From: Entrophospora sp. SA101
Taxonomy: Eukaryota; Glomeromycota; Glomeromycetes; Entrophosporales; Entrophosporaceae
Direction: 5' to 3'
Length of the DNA: 47,643 nucleotides
NCBI GenBank assembly: GCA_958430865.1
Contig: CAUDNR010003035.1
Span: forward strand, 20,236 to 67,878
Of the stretch, positions 1-12,928 are shown piece after piece. Numbering within the stretch: position 1 is the first letter of the stretch; each line of letters begins with the position of its first letter. The notes under the pieces are model-generated. The model searched no databases. It was given only the letters and a program-made list of their open reading frames with translations, and was not told the origin of the DNA. The translations under genes and the position numbers were made by a program.

Positions 1-1367
1 ATGGAAAAATATGGGCTATACCATACCATACCATACGTTCTGCAAGAGTTATACCATACTGAATCTCTCCCTACCGCCATAATTAGCATCCATCCTTGAC
101 AATATACAGTACAGTTCAATCCTTCCTTTTTTAACGGTGTTGGCAACAACATTCTTGCAATTGTTATTTAGATATTAAATACATGATATGTTTTGTTACT
201 GTAAATAAACTAACTACAAAGGCATAATCATCTGGAATAGAAAATTATAACCATTCATCTGATCTGTTAGAAACAAATCTAGATGGTAATGAATGGTTCT
301 ATACCATACCATTATCATCATCATTATTTATATCAATATAATTGATTTTGGTAATGTTATTAGTATTAAGGACAGTGTTAAGGTTATCGTGGTTGACTGT
401 GTTTTATAATTAATGTTGTCACAGAAGATGTTTAATTGATTCATGATATGGTTTATATTTAATTTCCTCTTTCCTATGATCTACTTGTTGTAGAACAATC
501 ACACGGCATCTAAATTCCCATTCTTTTTTTGGAGGTTAAGTTTATGGGTTCTCTGTTTATTTCGTATTGTTTTAGGAAGCCTAATCTCACTAGCCAGATT
601 TCCCCAAAGAAGCTTTCTTTGCAGAGTGAAGATGATTTCGTTTGGTTATTGGTGAAGGAGTGTATAAGCTTGGTTAATGAGGCTGATAAGAGCACTCTAT
701 ATATAAGGTTCCAGTTTTCCAATAAGATATTGTCCAAAGCGGCTTGGTTGTTGATTATTGTTGGTGTTGTAATACTGGACCAAGTATGTTTTGACCTTAA
801 GTGCATCGAAGGCAACTTGATTTCATGATCTTTGATTTTTCCTTTTTTGTAAAATGATTTTTCACCTGTTTCCGATGCGATACTTCTGATTCAGCAAAAT
901 AGAAAAGGAAAATTTTTAGACAATCATGTGATCAAATTTTTTACAATGTACTTGAAGTCAAACTAAAATTTTTTTTGCAAAACTTTGAACTTGGAAATTT
1001 ATTTGTTTTATTTTTATTTTACTACCCTTGAAATATATATATAATTTAAATCAAAACGTAAGATTTATCCTATAGTGTAGCTCGTCATAATCAAAAGTTG
1101 TTTAATAGCTTAATAGCAGTTGAACCGCTAAAACAAAAATTTTCTTCCTGTATGAACAATTTAATGCTCTTGATAATTTAAAAAAAAACTACCGTATTCT
1201 CTCGAATATAAGCAACAGTAAGAATTTGCAACGGAAAAAAAAACAGAAAAAATAGAAAAATAAATATAAGCAACACCTATATTTTGAAGCATTTTTTATT
1301 TGACTTCTTATTTTTATATATATAATAAATAAAAAAAAGAATGTTTGACTTTTTGGCATTGTGTGGG
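1..1367. other. No convincing gene; CCATA-rich repeats and an ORF pair
   Basis: The first 60 bases and the stretch near 300-313 carry short CCATA-type direct repeats (TATACCATACCAT occurs at both places). Between 510 and 828 both strands are open for about 100 codons, with non-ATG starts at the outer ends. Neither translation shows a domain I recognise and no splice-linked exon is evident, so I do not call a gene. The stretch 1190-1270 repeats the word AATATAAGCAAC twice, which looks like old transposon sequence. Confidence 0.5.
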
Positions 1368-1375
1368 AAAAAAAT

Positions 1376-1807
1376 CATACATGATGGCGAAATAGTTTTG
1401 TTTCGACAATAATTTCGACGATTAGGGTTCAAACATTTCGAATATACCCTAACAGGTTTCGAAAAAATCAAAATTCGAAATCAAAATCGAAATTCGAAAT
1501 CAAAATCGAAATTTGTAATCAAAACTCAAAATTCGAAATTAATAAATAACTTTTTTTCATTTTTGCATCAATGTCTTTAAAGTGCTTTTATTCAATTTTT
1601 TGAATTTCGAATTTAGATTTCGATTTTGAATTTAGATTTCGATTTTGAATTTCGATTTCGATTTTGAATTTAGATTTTGATTTTAATTTCGATTTCGATT
1701 TTGAATTTAGATTTTGATTTTAATTTCGCCAAGGGTATTTTGATTTCGAAAACTTGTGATTTTTTCGAGTTTCGAATTTTATCAAATGACTTTCGCCATC
1801 ATGTATG
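1376..1807. mobile_element. MITE A, hAT-like, 432 bp, hairpin interior
   Basis: The element has perfect 17-bp terminal inverted repeats, CATACATGATGGCGAAA at 1376-1392 and its reverse complement at 1791-1807. The flanking 8-mers AAAAAAAT (1368-1375) and TAAAAAAT (1808-1815) agree at 7 of 8 bases and look like an eroded 8-bp target duplication. The interior is built from degenerate GAAATCAAAATC-type units on the left and their reverse complement on the right, so the whole element could fold into one long hairpin. There is no ORF for a transposase. It shares the terminal core ATACATG with the elements at 18463 and 18928, which suggests one superfamily. Confidence 0.8.
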
Positions 1808-1942
1808 TAAAAAATAGGTCAAATAGAAATCAAAAAAGCCGGAAAAGAACAACATGTCCTGGATGAAGAAAATGTAGGCGATATATATGATATAATAAAT
1901 ATTAAATTGTTTGGTTTTATTGATCAATTAATTTTTTTTTAA

Positions 1943-3330
1943 ATGCAAGTCCTTTGCAAAGAAACGAAAACAGTCCACTATAGAAGATCCACAAAAGTAA
2001 GTATTGTTTGAGGGTGGCTGTCTTTTTACAAGCGACATTCTAATTATAACTATATACTATGTTTTTTTTAATTTTAGCAACATTTTAACTAATGTCAATG
2101 AAAATAAAGCAAGTAGTAATTACATCATTTTTTTCAAATGGGTGGTAAAACTGATTGTTTTGTTTTTAATAAACAATTTCCAATCAATAGGAAAATAACG
2201 AACTATGTGATAGAGAATTAGTTATTCATGATATTAATATAAGGGAAGCCCTCATGAAATGGAAAGCTAAAAATAAAATTCAAAGTTATAATTAGTAAGT
2301 TTTAATAAAACAATTTATTTGGAAATTTGATTTAAGCTGATTCATTTCTTATAATCATAGGCTTGCTCATAACAACATTTTAAATATAACTCGTGGCTCT
2401 AGTTGTAGCTTTATTAAATCATTGACAATTGACATTGAAAATGAAATTAATAAAATTCTTTTAAAACCTAAAAAAAAGAGTATATTGAAATTGAAAAGCT
2501 GATGATAGAAATATTAAAGGTACGTTGCATTGAAAGAAATATTCTTATTTTCAAACAAAATTCAAAACCATTATATTTACAATTATTTTATATTAGAGTA
2601 TTGATCTAAAAAAATCTGTTAATGGATTTTTCTCAAAACATGAGGGGACCACCAAAAAGAATTTATTTGGGACTTTTTTTACAAATTGTAGGTATTTTTA
2701 TCTCGCATTATAAAACTATTTTCCGATCATTATATGTGATTTATTTATTTTTTACAGAGTACAATCATTTGGGTGAGGAAATGATTTGTTAAAAGAAACA
2801 TTATCTGAACGATCTTACAGGGAAATGTTTCTAACTCCAGTGATTACTAGTTTGTTCCAGCAACAATTTAATGAAATGGATATTTATTTGTAAGTGTTAT
2901 ACAATCCACATATATGGCCTGAATTAGATTCTTCCTTTAAAAAATCATAATGATAAATATACTAGTGGTGAGAAAAATTTGATTTCAACAGCAGACAATC
3001 AAGATAAAGATAAGAATGATGATGAAACAAGAAGTAGTGGAAGAAAAATAGACATTTTATGGGTGATAAAATCCTTGAAAACTGAATTTGCAATATGTGA
3101 AGTCTCTGGTCCTCCAAATGGGAGACAACACACACATTACATTGAAGACAAAATCAAAATATCAAAGATGCTCAAGATAATGATCAACCAAATTATTTTA
3201 GTTAATGATTGAAAATATTAATCAATATATTTATGAGTCAGGTTTAGAGTCACCCTCAGAAAATGACAATAATAATGCGTCATCATTTTTAACAGAAATA
3301 TCTCATTCAAAAGAAAAACAACAAACAAAG
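1943..3330 (+). pseudogene. Decayed multi-exon gene of a Glomeromycotina-type family
   Basis: Several exon-like blocks with GT..AG junctions follow each other (for example exon ends near 1996, 2287, 2520 and 2890, acceptors near 2077, 2361, 2758 and 2966). The last block (2967-3212) reads GRKIDILW, then AICEVSGPP, then HYIEDKIKISKMLK. This pattern (a D-containing strand followed by E-V-S-G-P-P and a basic helix) resembles a multicopy Rhizophagus family whose core looks like a degenerate PD-(D/E)XK fold; that assignment is from memory and tentative. The reading frame is broken by an in-frame TGA near 2773, by a shift in the run of A near 2470, and by a shift near 3208, after which about 40 more codons are open. 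It is therefore most likely non-functional. MITE A ends about 135 bp upstream. Confidence 0.5.
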
Positions 3331-4435
3331 TAATTTTTTTGATTATTTTAAAAAAAATTATCATATTTCTTTATTGAGAGAATCTTTTTATTGGATTAAA
3401 AGTATTGCTTATTGTTGTAGTGTTATTATTTTTTTAGTAGAATAGGATTTGCTACATATTAGTATTTTACGTGATATGCAATAAACTATAAATCATATAA
3501 ATCATATTATACATACATGATACCATGCTCCTCATAATTAAGTTTGTTATGATTATTATGAATGTTATTCAAATATGATAAATAGTCAAATTTTGCCACA
3601 AAAATTTTGAGCTTAGAACTTAGATTTTTCAGTTTGTCTTACTGAATTTGTCAAATTTGTTTATTTACGCAAATTAAATATTGGTATATAGAGTAGATTA
3701 CCTTGTTCACTTTGTCTGGTTTGTTACAGCATTCCCCATATCAGAAATGCATGTTATTAATAGGTTTATTTAATCTTATGATAGAAAATTTTTTTTCAGC
3801 AAAGAGCAATTGTTTATGTTCACATGATTTTAATGTAATAATAATCTTGAACATTACAACAAACTAATTCAACTAATTATTTACTCTTAGGAGGAATAAA
3901 TAGTGTTGATAAAAATTTTTGCCTATCTTCCAGGAAGAAAGACAAAAGAAAAAGATTCATGAAATTAATTAATAAAATTGTTGTTACATGGCAACTTTTC
4001 TTTCTGATGTGTTAATATACACATGTTCACATATACTGTTAATTAACTTGAGTTAGGTAGTAAATTATTTTTCTTCTAATTCCATCTTCTTTTTTAGGTT
4101 TTGTGTCAAAGCTCTTTTATTTAGTTAAGATTTTTCTTTCTTGGTAAATTTCATAGGTAATCCTTTCTTTCCTTAGATAAGCCTCAAGTATCTAAGAATC
4201 ATTTAATTTAAAAATGTAAGGTGTGATTTTTTCACCTTGTTCTTTCTTCATAATACTTCTAATGCTTGGTTCCATAGTAGATCTGATGTAAATGAGTTTC
4301 ATATTATTATTTTTAGTTCTATATATTGCTTAAGAAAAAGTGGACCAAAATTAGTATTACTATATATTATATAGACTGTACTTGTTTCGATATATGGACG
4401 AAGATCATATACTAAAATGATAATTGCAACATTGA
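3331..4435. other. AT-rich stretch without a gene
   Basis: I see no ORF above 60 codons, no recognisable exon chain and no clear inverted-repeat element here. The sequence is A/T-rich with scattered homopolymer runs. Confidence 0.5.
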
Positions 4436-4930
4436 TCAAAATAGAATTTCTACTATGCTCGTCACCATTGTTGTTTTGTCTTTTTCATTTTTCGCATTCA
4501 GGAAAAAAAAGACAAGCCGTATCATTATTTTGTTTATGCTCTCACCTTGAAATAGGCGTAATAAATTGTAGAAGAAAGTAAGAATCGATCCTTTTATATG
4601 ACTGCCATCAGAATCCCAATATTTGATAATGAAAAAGGACATTTTAGATTGAATTAAAATTTTCATGTGATTAAAGGATTCTATTATAAGCGCTCCATAT
4701 CTAAGGCTTTTTGTTGATTCATATTCTTTGTCACCTTGCAATCCAACAATCTCTATTTTAGCCACCTGCTCAATTGTTACAACACAGGCATTAATAGGAT
4801 ATGCACTCAGTCACCCTTTCTAATTATATTGAAACGGACAGAGCAAAGCATTTAGCTGGTTCTCCTTCAATATGCAATTCTGCCCATTTTTAGAACCTAC
4901 TTTAGATGCATCTTCTAATTTTGGAATATC
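4436..4930 (-). pseudogene. DNA topoisomerase II relic (TOPRIM region)
   Basis: Read on the minus strand from 4930, the translation matches the TOPRIM part of eukaryotic topoisomerase II block by block: DIPKLEDASKVGSKNGQNC (family: GIPKLDDANKAGTK), then after a frameshift IEGEPAKCFALSV (family: TEGDSAKxLAxxG), then IVGLQGDKEYESTKSLRYG and WDSDGSHIKG (family: DQDHDGSHIKG). The catalytic glutamate of EGDSAK survives as E, but the DxDxxD acidic cluster is reduced to WDSDGS. At least one frameshift and stop codons separate the blocks, and the rest of the protein (about 1400 aa in the family) is absent. This is a dead fragment, either an old partial duplication or part of a captured gene. I searched the adjacent 5040-5300 by eye and found no convincing continuation. 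Confidence 0.82.
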
Positions 4931-5855
4931 AAATAATAATAATAAAAAAACTCATTGTATTATTTATAATACTTAATATATGTTGATGGAGTAATTAAAA
5001 AAATTATTTTTCTAATAAACCTACCATCAGAGCATATATTAATTTCTGAAATTCCTTTCACATTGCATATTTGCTTTTATTTTTGCAAACACTTCCAGTC
5101 ATTTAAAAATTTAACAGAATTTTTTTGAGAATTATCATTGGTTGTAATATGTTGAGGAATTGGGAGATTTATAACAAAGGAGTGGAAAATTTATACAATA
5201 TTTTTTGCAAAACCATTGATGGATTGCTAAAGTTTAGCAAGCTGATATTGATTAACTTTATAAAAAATTAAGAATAAAAAAAAGGGAGACAGTTAAATAT
5301 TGAAAGAACATAAATGCTTGAATTATGCAATTTTTTTAATTATTCCTAATAATATCTAATCTAATCTGATCATTAATTAATGCGTCACGTCTCAGTGCTA
5401 ACTAAAATTTTCCTCTTTGCTTTTGAACCTCCTAATGTCATTATGAATTACTATATTTTTATTGCATAATAAATAAATAATAAAATTTGAATTAGGGGTA
5501 AAAATAAATATAAATAAATTTAATTTGTCCAATAATGAATTTAAAATTTTCAAAGTTCCTCTTTATTATTATGAATAAATAAATTCCTAATTCTATAATT
5601 CCATAAATTTCCGCTTAGGAAACTGGTTTTTGCTATAAACGTCTTATAATTTAAAGGATAGCTTTCACAATTATTACTTGATGATGAAATAAGATATTTT
5701 GGTCAAACAAACAAAATAAAAATTTTAGGTTTTTTTTAGTTGGTTTCACAATTTGTTTTTATTTTTATAAATTTTTTTTTTTTCATTTTTAAAAGAATAA
5801 AATACATGCTTTTAATTAAATATATAATTACAATAAGTAAATAAAATTTAAATAC
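4931..5855. other. Intergenic, upstream of the adenylyl cyclase
   Basis: No ORF of note. The last 150 bases before the ATG at 5856 are extremely A/T-rich, with T and A runs, and would hold the promoter and 5' leader of the cyclase gene. No canonical TATA box position stands out. Confidence 0.5.
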
Positions 5856-7402
5856 ATGACTCCAAAAAGATCCTCAGAATTGGAAATATCACCACCTGTT
5901 CGCCTTCCAACAACACCCGAACAATCTCCAACTAGAAGGAAAAAATCTCGTGAAGACAAAGATTCGATATTTTCCTTGTTTTTTGGTTCTGCCTCAAGAC
6001 CTTCCTCACCAAGCTATGAGCCAATTTTACAAACGATGAATCATTTTACTTCTAAATCAAATAAATCGAGAAATTCTACTTTTATTAGAAAACATTCAGC
6101 TGAAAATCTCAAATCTGCTTTATCTTTACCACAAACTGATGGTCCAAGAAGAAAATCTTTTGATTCTGTACAAAACGATATAAATGCTAATTATGTGGGT
6201 TATTTCCCTCCTCCCGAAATAGCTCATTTTACTCATCAACAATCTATTCATCAATCATCGCCATCATCAGCTGATTTTAGTAAAAATTCGTCCAAAAACA
6301 ACAACAGCAGCAACAACAATAATCGTGATCATGATCATCATAATAATAATCATCATCATCATCATCATAATAGCAATAATAGTATTAACCATAATATTAC
6401 GGATTCTCATTCATTTAGAGGAATTCATCGACGCACAAGAAGTTCAGAAAGTGATTCTGTTTTAGATTCCGGTAGCTTACATTCAACCGCTAGTAGTAAT
6501 ACTCTAATAAATCCAACCCCTACTAAAGAAAAGAAAACTATTTTCCCCAAATGGTTTATTAGAAAAGGATCAAAAGATAAAGAAATACCGGCACCACCAG
6601 AAGGTTTTATTGTTATTACTATCGCTACTATTATTATAGATTTCTCTGCATATTAACTTACACGCATACACGTAATGTTTATTTCATGCATACATATATA
6701 ATTATTATAGCTTCTTCTCGTAAAAACTCAGATGCAGAACCCTACATACATACTAATTTGGTAATAACACCAACATATGATAGGGATGATCCTTTTGGAT
6801 CAATTATTACTCCTACTTATCCTAAATCTGCTACATTACCTGGAAAAAATGACATTCCTTGGATTAAATCAAAAAAAGATAAATCAGGAAAAAAAAAGGT
6901 TTATATTTCTACAAAACCAACGCTAATTAATTACATTCATCTTTTCAAATAATCAATATTTTTATTCAAAAATTTTTTTAGGATTTGATTTTAAATGGAA
7001 TCAATCGTATTGATATCGTTCCTTATTTGATTTTTTTTTTTAAAAAAAAATTCTAGAGAAAATCATTTAATAACATTAAATTGATATCTTTCAAAAAAAA
7101 AACTATCTCCATTTTAGTTGATACCGATTTTGTTGATATGAATGATATTATAAGAAATCCAAATTACATGTTATACGATGAACTCCAACCAGAAAAATCA
7201 TTCTACGATGGATCAGAAATATGGTCTCCACCTGAATCATGGGCTGTTCGAAAAGCTTCTCCAGATGAATCATCAATTTTAACAGATAAAGATTTTAATA
7301 AATATTTAAAAGATATAAATGATAAATCGGATCAAACTAATAAATTGGTATATTATCAAATAAATATAATTATAATTACAATTATAATTATGAATATAAA
7401 TA

Positions 7403-7441
<39 letters not shown>

Positions 7442-10400
7442 TTTTACTCATTGAATTAATCCAATCATTATAACTAAATTTATCATTATTATTATTTTTA
7501 CCTATCCATACACTTTCACTTTTCCTAAAGTTTACCATACGAATTTTTCGTCCTGATTCAACTTTTGGTACCGTAAATTGTTCATTAAATACTACCACTG
7601 CTGAATTATGTCAAATGTTGGGGAAAAAATTCTTTGTTCAAGATATCTCAAAATATAATTTATTTGTAAAAAGACACTATTTAGGTAATTTTAAAAGTTT
7701 GGGTTATTTCTTCTTTTTTGCCTATTGCATCAAATATGATTATAATAAATATAGTATTAATATTATTTATGTTGTTTATTGCATAGAACGTGTGCTAACT
7801 TCTCATGAAAGACCATTAAAATTACAAAAAATATGGCTTGAACGAGCAGGTTATACTGAAAAAGATAATTTAGAAGATCTGGGTAGAGAAGATAATAGTT
7901 ATTTGGTTCGTTTTACATTTCGTGAAACAACCGTACCGAGATTCGAGGTTAATTTTTTTCATGTTACCATTATTATAATTTTTTTATTTATACTCACGTG
8001 TTTAATATTAATGTGTGTACGTGTGTACTGATTCCTCTTTTACATAGGAAGAAGTTAATATCTCAAATTTTCAACATGTTGACCTTCAGGCACGCAATTT
8101 ACAAACTATCCCTATATTTCTTTATAAACATGCCCATGTCATTCGATCACTTAATGTTTCACAAAATTTGATGCTTGACCTTCCAACTGATTTTATACAA
8201 TCATGTACTCAACTTCGTGAGCTTCACCTATCTTCAAATGATCTTGAACGAATTCCTCAATCTGTAAGACAATCTGAACTGCTATCGAGCCTCAATATAA
8301 ATTCAAACAAGCTCAAAGATTTAGATCATGCTAAACTTGATAAAATTAAAGGCATATTAAATCTTCAAGTAGAAAATAACATGCTTCAAAGTTTGCCAGA
8401 ATACTTTGAACGATTCACCACTCTTAACTTTCTTAATATTGCCAATAATTCTTTTACGGAATTTCCATTGGTTATTTGTAAAATAACAACACTTTCAAAA
8501 CTAGATGTTAGCTTCAATAAAATTTCCTCTATCCCTGATGAGATTGGTCAACTAGTCCACTTAAAAAGACTATTTATGATAGGAAATCAACTTGCAGATT
8601 CATTACCTAACAGTTTTAAAAACCTAACCTCTTTACGAGAATTAGATATTCGTAAAAACAAAATTCAAAATTTAGATGTAATTTCTTCAATGCCAAACAT
8701 TGAACGTTTATTAGCAGATTCAAACAAAATCAGCATGATAAATCTTTCTTCAAGAACACTACAACAATTAATATTGTCTAGTAATCGTTTTACACAATTT
8801 GGGTTGTCTGCGCCAGCAACTTGTCTTACAGTTCTTTCTTTAGCACACTCAAAGCTTACCACATTGCCCGATGAACTATTTGAAAACCTTCCTGCAATTG
8901 AAAAAATTGATCTGAGCAATAACCAATTTGTTTCGCTTCCAAAAACAATCGGATTATTAACAAGATTGACACATTTGTCATGCGTAAACAATATTCTCTC
9001 TGAGTTACCTGGCGAAATTAGTACTTTAGTGTCTTTACGAGTATTAGAAATTCGTAATAACAATTTAACTTCACTTCCACAAGAAATTTGGTTATGTAAC
9101 AATTTAACAGTTTTAAATGCCAGTTCTAATCTTCTCGAACAATTTCCTTCACCACCACCGCCACCTTCACCACCACTATTACAAAATACAAATGACTCAC
9201 TACAACAACAAAAATCACAATTATTGACTTCTAAAAGATCTTCTTATCAACATCCATTATGTATTTCTTTGCGTTCTCTTTATTTGGGAGACAATAATTT
9301 AACCGTAGAAATATTTCCGGCGATTTCATTATTAATGGAACTTAAAATATTAAATCTTTCATTTAATGATTTAGATGAAATTCCAACTGGCGGTTTAATT
9401 AATCCTTACCTGACAGAATTATATCTTTCTGGTAATCAATTATCATCATTACCTGATGATATTGAAAAATTGTCAAACTTGAGAATTTTACATGTAAATG
9501 GTAATAAGCTACAAACATTGCCAGCTGAATTAAGTAAAATAAGAAAATTGATTGTCTTAGATGTTGGAAGTAATGCTCTTAAATATAATATCGCTAATTG
9601 GCAATATGACTGGAATTGGTAATAGTTGTTTATTTTATTTGTATATATATATATATATATATATTTTACCAATCTATTTAATTAAATTATTCATCACGAT
9701 GATGACGTTACAAATTTTTTGTTTCTAAAAAATTCAGGAATTGGAATATGGAGCTTAAATTTTTAAATCTTTCTGGTAATAAAAGATTTGAAATCAAACA
9801 TGCACATGTCACAGAGATCAATCCACTTAGAGATAGAAATCTTGCAGGTTTTGGTGCTTTAACCCGACTCAGTGTTCTAGGTTTGATGGATATTACACTA
9901 TTGAATTTGACAGTACCTGATGAAAATGATAATAGGCGTATTAGAACTTCATCATCCGAAGTTAATTCTATGTCGTATGGAATGGCTGATATATTAGGAA
10001 TAAAGGACCACCATCTGTCAATATGGGAAACTGTAATTCCAAAATTTCGTAGTCGTGATGACGAATGTTTATTTGGCCTTTTTGATGGGAGAAATGGTCC
10101 GGATCAAGGTGGTCCTGTTACCAAATATTTACACGATTGGTTTCCGTATCATTTCAAGTCTGAGCTTGAGAAACTCAAAGACAATGAAACAGTTGAATCA
10201 GCAATCAGAAGAACCTTTTTGGGTTTAAATAAAGAACTTGGTTTAAAAGTTTTCAATTCAAGTTTTGAGAAAGAGTATGCCAGAGAAAACGAGAGTAATC
10301 ATCATCATTCAATATCATTACAAATTGGTAATAATAAATCGGGCGCTTCTGGCTTGATAGCATATATTTCAGGAACAAAATTATACGTTGCAAATGTTGG

Positions 10401-12446
10401 TGACACCACAGCGGTCATCAGTCGTAATGATGGTAATGCACATGTTATTGCAAAATGTGAAGATCCAACCAGTACAAATGAATTCCAAAGAATAAGAGAA
10501 GCTGGCGGATTTTTATCTCATGATTTTTTGGTGAATGGTGAATTTAGTGTTTCTAAATCATTTGGACATTTTCATTTAATGCCAATTATAAATTCTAATC
10601 CAGTGATTGATGTGATTGAATTATCAGAACAAGATGAGTTTGTCATATTGGCAACAAAGGGATTATGGGATTGTATGAGTTATCAGACAGCTGTGGACAT
10701 TGCACGAACTGAAAAAAAAGATTTGATGATGGCCGCACAGAAATTACGTGATTTTGCTATTGCATATGGTTCGGAAAAAAAATTAATGGTAATGATTATT
10801 GGTGTGGGAGACCTGTTTTGTCGAAGATCAAAACCATCCACAAATACAGGAGACCCTAATTTTAAAAAAGCACAATATATCACAGAAGAACCAGGAACAA
10901 CCTTTTTCTTTGGTACTAGTAAGAAGCGTATTAGAAAAGAAGAAGTCCCTAGTGATTCAATGATGGCAAGATTACAAAAAGAAATTTCTCCGCCAACCGG
11001 ACAGGTTGCTTTGGTTTTTACTGATATTAAAAATTCAACATTTTTATGGGAAACAATCCCGGTTGCAATGAGACATGCAATAAAACAACACAATACCATA
11101 ATGCGTCGTCAATTAAGGAATATAGGTGGTTATGAAGTTAAGACTGAAGGAGATGCTTTCATGGTTTCTTTTCCAACCGTATCATCAGCTCTTCTTTGGT
11201 GTTTTACTGTACAACTTCAACTGCTTGAAGTTGACTGGCCCCAAGAAATTATCGATTCAGATGATGGTAAGGAAATTTATGGTGGCGAATATAATGAGTT
11301 GCTGCATAGGGGCTTATCAGTTAGAATGGGAATACATTTAGGCGTACCAGTATGTGAAACTGATATTGTAACAAAAAGAATGGATTATTTTGGGCCAATG
11401 GTGAATAGAACTGCTAGAATTTGCAATGCAGCTGATGGTGGTCAAATATGTGTCAGCTCAGATGTCGAGGCAGAAATAAGATTGTTGGATGGTCTGATGG
11501 ATGCAAATGATCACGATTCATTGTTTAAGAAAAATGGCGAATATGATGATTATTCAGGGCCATTAACAACAGTTACTACTAATACTATAGTAAATAATCC
11601 AGTTATATTAGATAAAAATCTTATTGCATTAAGAAAAATGGGGTTTGTTGTTAAAAACATTGGAGAAAAAAAACTTAAAGGATTGGAAAATACCGAAGTA
11701 TTATCATTAGTTAGTATTTTAAAAATTTTTTTTTTTTAATTTAGATTTACTTTTAAAAAAACAATGTTTAATAACGATTTCTCTTATAGGTTTTTCCGGA
11801 AGCACTTAAAGGTCGAATGGAAGAAGGTCAACAAAATAGGATCACACAAGAGGTACTTTGTATATATTATATTTTACTGTATGCTATTATTTATTTTTAA
11901 AAATTTTTTTTTAATTTTTACAATCATTTTTGTTATAAAAAAAAATATATAGAATATTTTCCCACCTTCATGTGTGAGACAACTTGGATATCTTTGTTTA
12001 CGTTTAGAACGTATTACATCAGGAAATATAAACAATCAATATAATTCAGCAAGAAATTCCCGTGCAGATTATTTAACAGGCTTATTAACTTTTCATGTTA
12101 AAGATAATGCAGACGATGAAGAATTGTTAAGGATTATGGAAAGTTTAATAACAAGAATTGAGGTACTTTTTTGAAAAAAAAAATTAAAAATTATTGATTA
12201 ATGTGCCTCTATATTTTATATCTCTTACTAACACATAATTAATTTTTATTTTATTTATTACCACTTTAGAACGTTATATCAGCTTTATATCTTAAAAATG
12301 TTAGCAAGCATACTCGTATACGTGAAGAGTTTGGAGAAACTACTCAAATTGATCCGGAATATATAATTGATGCATTACGAATGTACATAAAAATGGTCGG
12401 AATTAATAAAACAAAAAGCAATAAATGTGATGGATCACCAGCATAA
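5856..12446 (+). CDS. CYR1: Adenylyl cyclase, fungal RA-LRR-PP2C-cyclase type
   Basis: Makes cAMP from ATP at the membrane under Ras control in fungi. I infer 11 exons: 5856-6603, 6711-6898, 6982-7006, 7118-7347, 7531-7684, 7787-7947, 8048-9618, 9738-11709, 11790-11852, 11953-12162, 12270-12446; all junctions are GT..AG and phases agree, giving 1832 aa, normal for the family. Order: low-complexity N-terminus (Ser-rich, then Asn/His runs); Ras-association domain about 398-502 (IRIFRPDSTFGTV, then GREDNSYLVRFTF); about 20 leucine-rich repeats 515-1045 with a Pro/Gln insert near 870; PP2C-like domain 1104-1390; class III cyclase 1440-1640. Cyclase residues are intact: FTDIKNST and EGDAF metal aspartates, Lys in VKTEGD and Asp in MDYFGP for adenine, NRTARI for catalysis. 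The PP2C part keeps FDG and ANVGD but has ATKGLWD and SFGH where metal aspartates are usual, so phosphatase activity is doubtful (inference). The least certain exon is the 25-bp third. Confidence 0.93.
7401..7440. repeat. TATATG microsatellite in cyclase intron 4
   Basis: A run of TATATG/TATGTA units lies inside the intron between the exons ending at 7347 and starting at 7531. A second short AT dinucleotide run (about 9643-9663) lies in the intron after 9618. Both are likely length-variable and have no evident coding effect. Confidence 0.85.
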
Positions 12447-12928
12447 ATTGTAAAATTTTAAAATTTAATATGTAAATAGCTTTGGTGTTTATTTTTATTT
12501 TTATTGTTATTTTTATTATTCTAATTATTATAATTTAATTTATATAATAATAATCCTTTCTCTTTTTTCCTTAAAGACATTTTTAATTCCAATACTTATT
12601 ATTATTTTTTAATTCTAATTTAATCTCTCTAATGGACAATAACTTTAAAAATTGAAAAGGATAATTTTTTAATTAATAATTAATAATAATTTTTAATTAA
12701 TAATAATTTTTTTTTTTTAATAATTAATTTAATTTAATCAATTTCAACTTAATAATGAGCATTTTTAAAAGTAATTTAATGTAATAATAATAATATTTAT
12801 TTTAGTGTTTGTATTATTAATTTAATTTTTAATTTTTAATATTTAATATGGACAATTTAATATAATAATGAACAATTCTTTAATTCAAAAAAGATATTTA
12901 TACAACTTTCTTTGGACACCGGAATAAG
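12447..12928. other. Convergent 3' intergenic spacer, very AT-rich
   Basis: The cyclase ends at 12446 (+) and the cutC-type gene ends at 12929 (-), so this is a tail-to-tail spacer. It is almost pure A/T with repeated TTAATTAATAAT words between about 12650 and 12740. It should hold both polyadenylation regions; no ORF is present. Confidence 0.6.

Noticed and set aside
510..828. Overlapping ORFs on both strands of about 100 codons
   Set aside because: Outer starts are TTG, no recognisable domain, no exon partner; both strands cannot easily be coding.
1378..1805. Reading MITE A as a Tc1/mariner-type element with TA duplication
   Set aside because: TA does flank CATGATGGCG on both sides, but the inverted repeat continues outward through TA and two more bases, and an 8-bp near-duplication lies outside it, so hAT fits better.
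7356..7598. Minus-strand ORF with Thr-Tyr repeat
   Set aside because: It is the antisense of the TATATG microsatellite in a cyclase intron and of the Ras-association exon.
8665..9102. Minus-strand ORF of 145 codons
   Set aside because: Shadow of the leucine-rich repeat exon of the adenylyl cyclase.
10683..11099. Minus-strand ORF of 138 codons
   Set aside because: Shadow of the PP2C/cyclase exon.
12640..12740. Replication origin or matrix-attachment candidate in the AT-rich spacer
   Set aside because: Nearly every spacer in this window is equally A/T-rich; nothing specific supports an origin.
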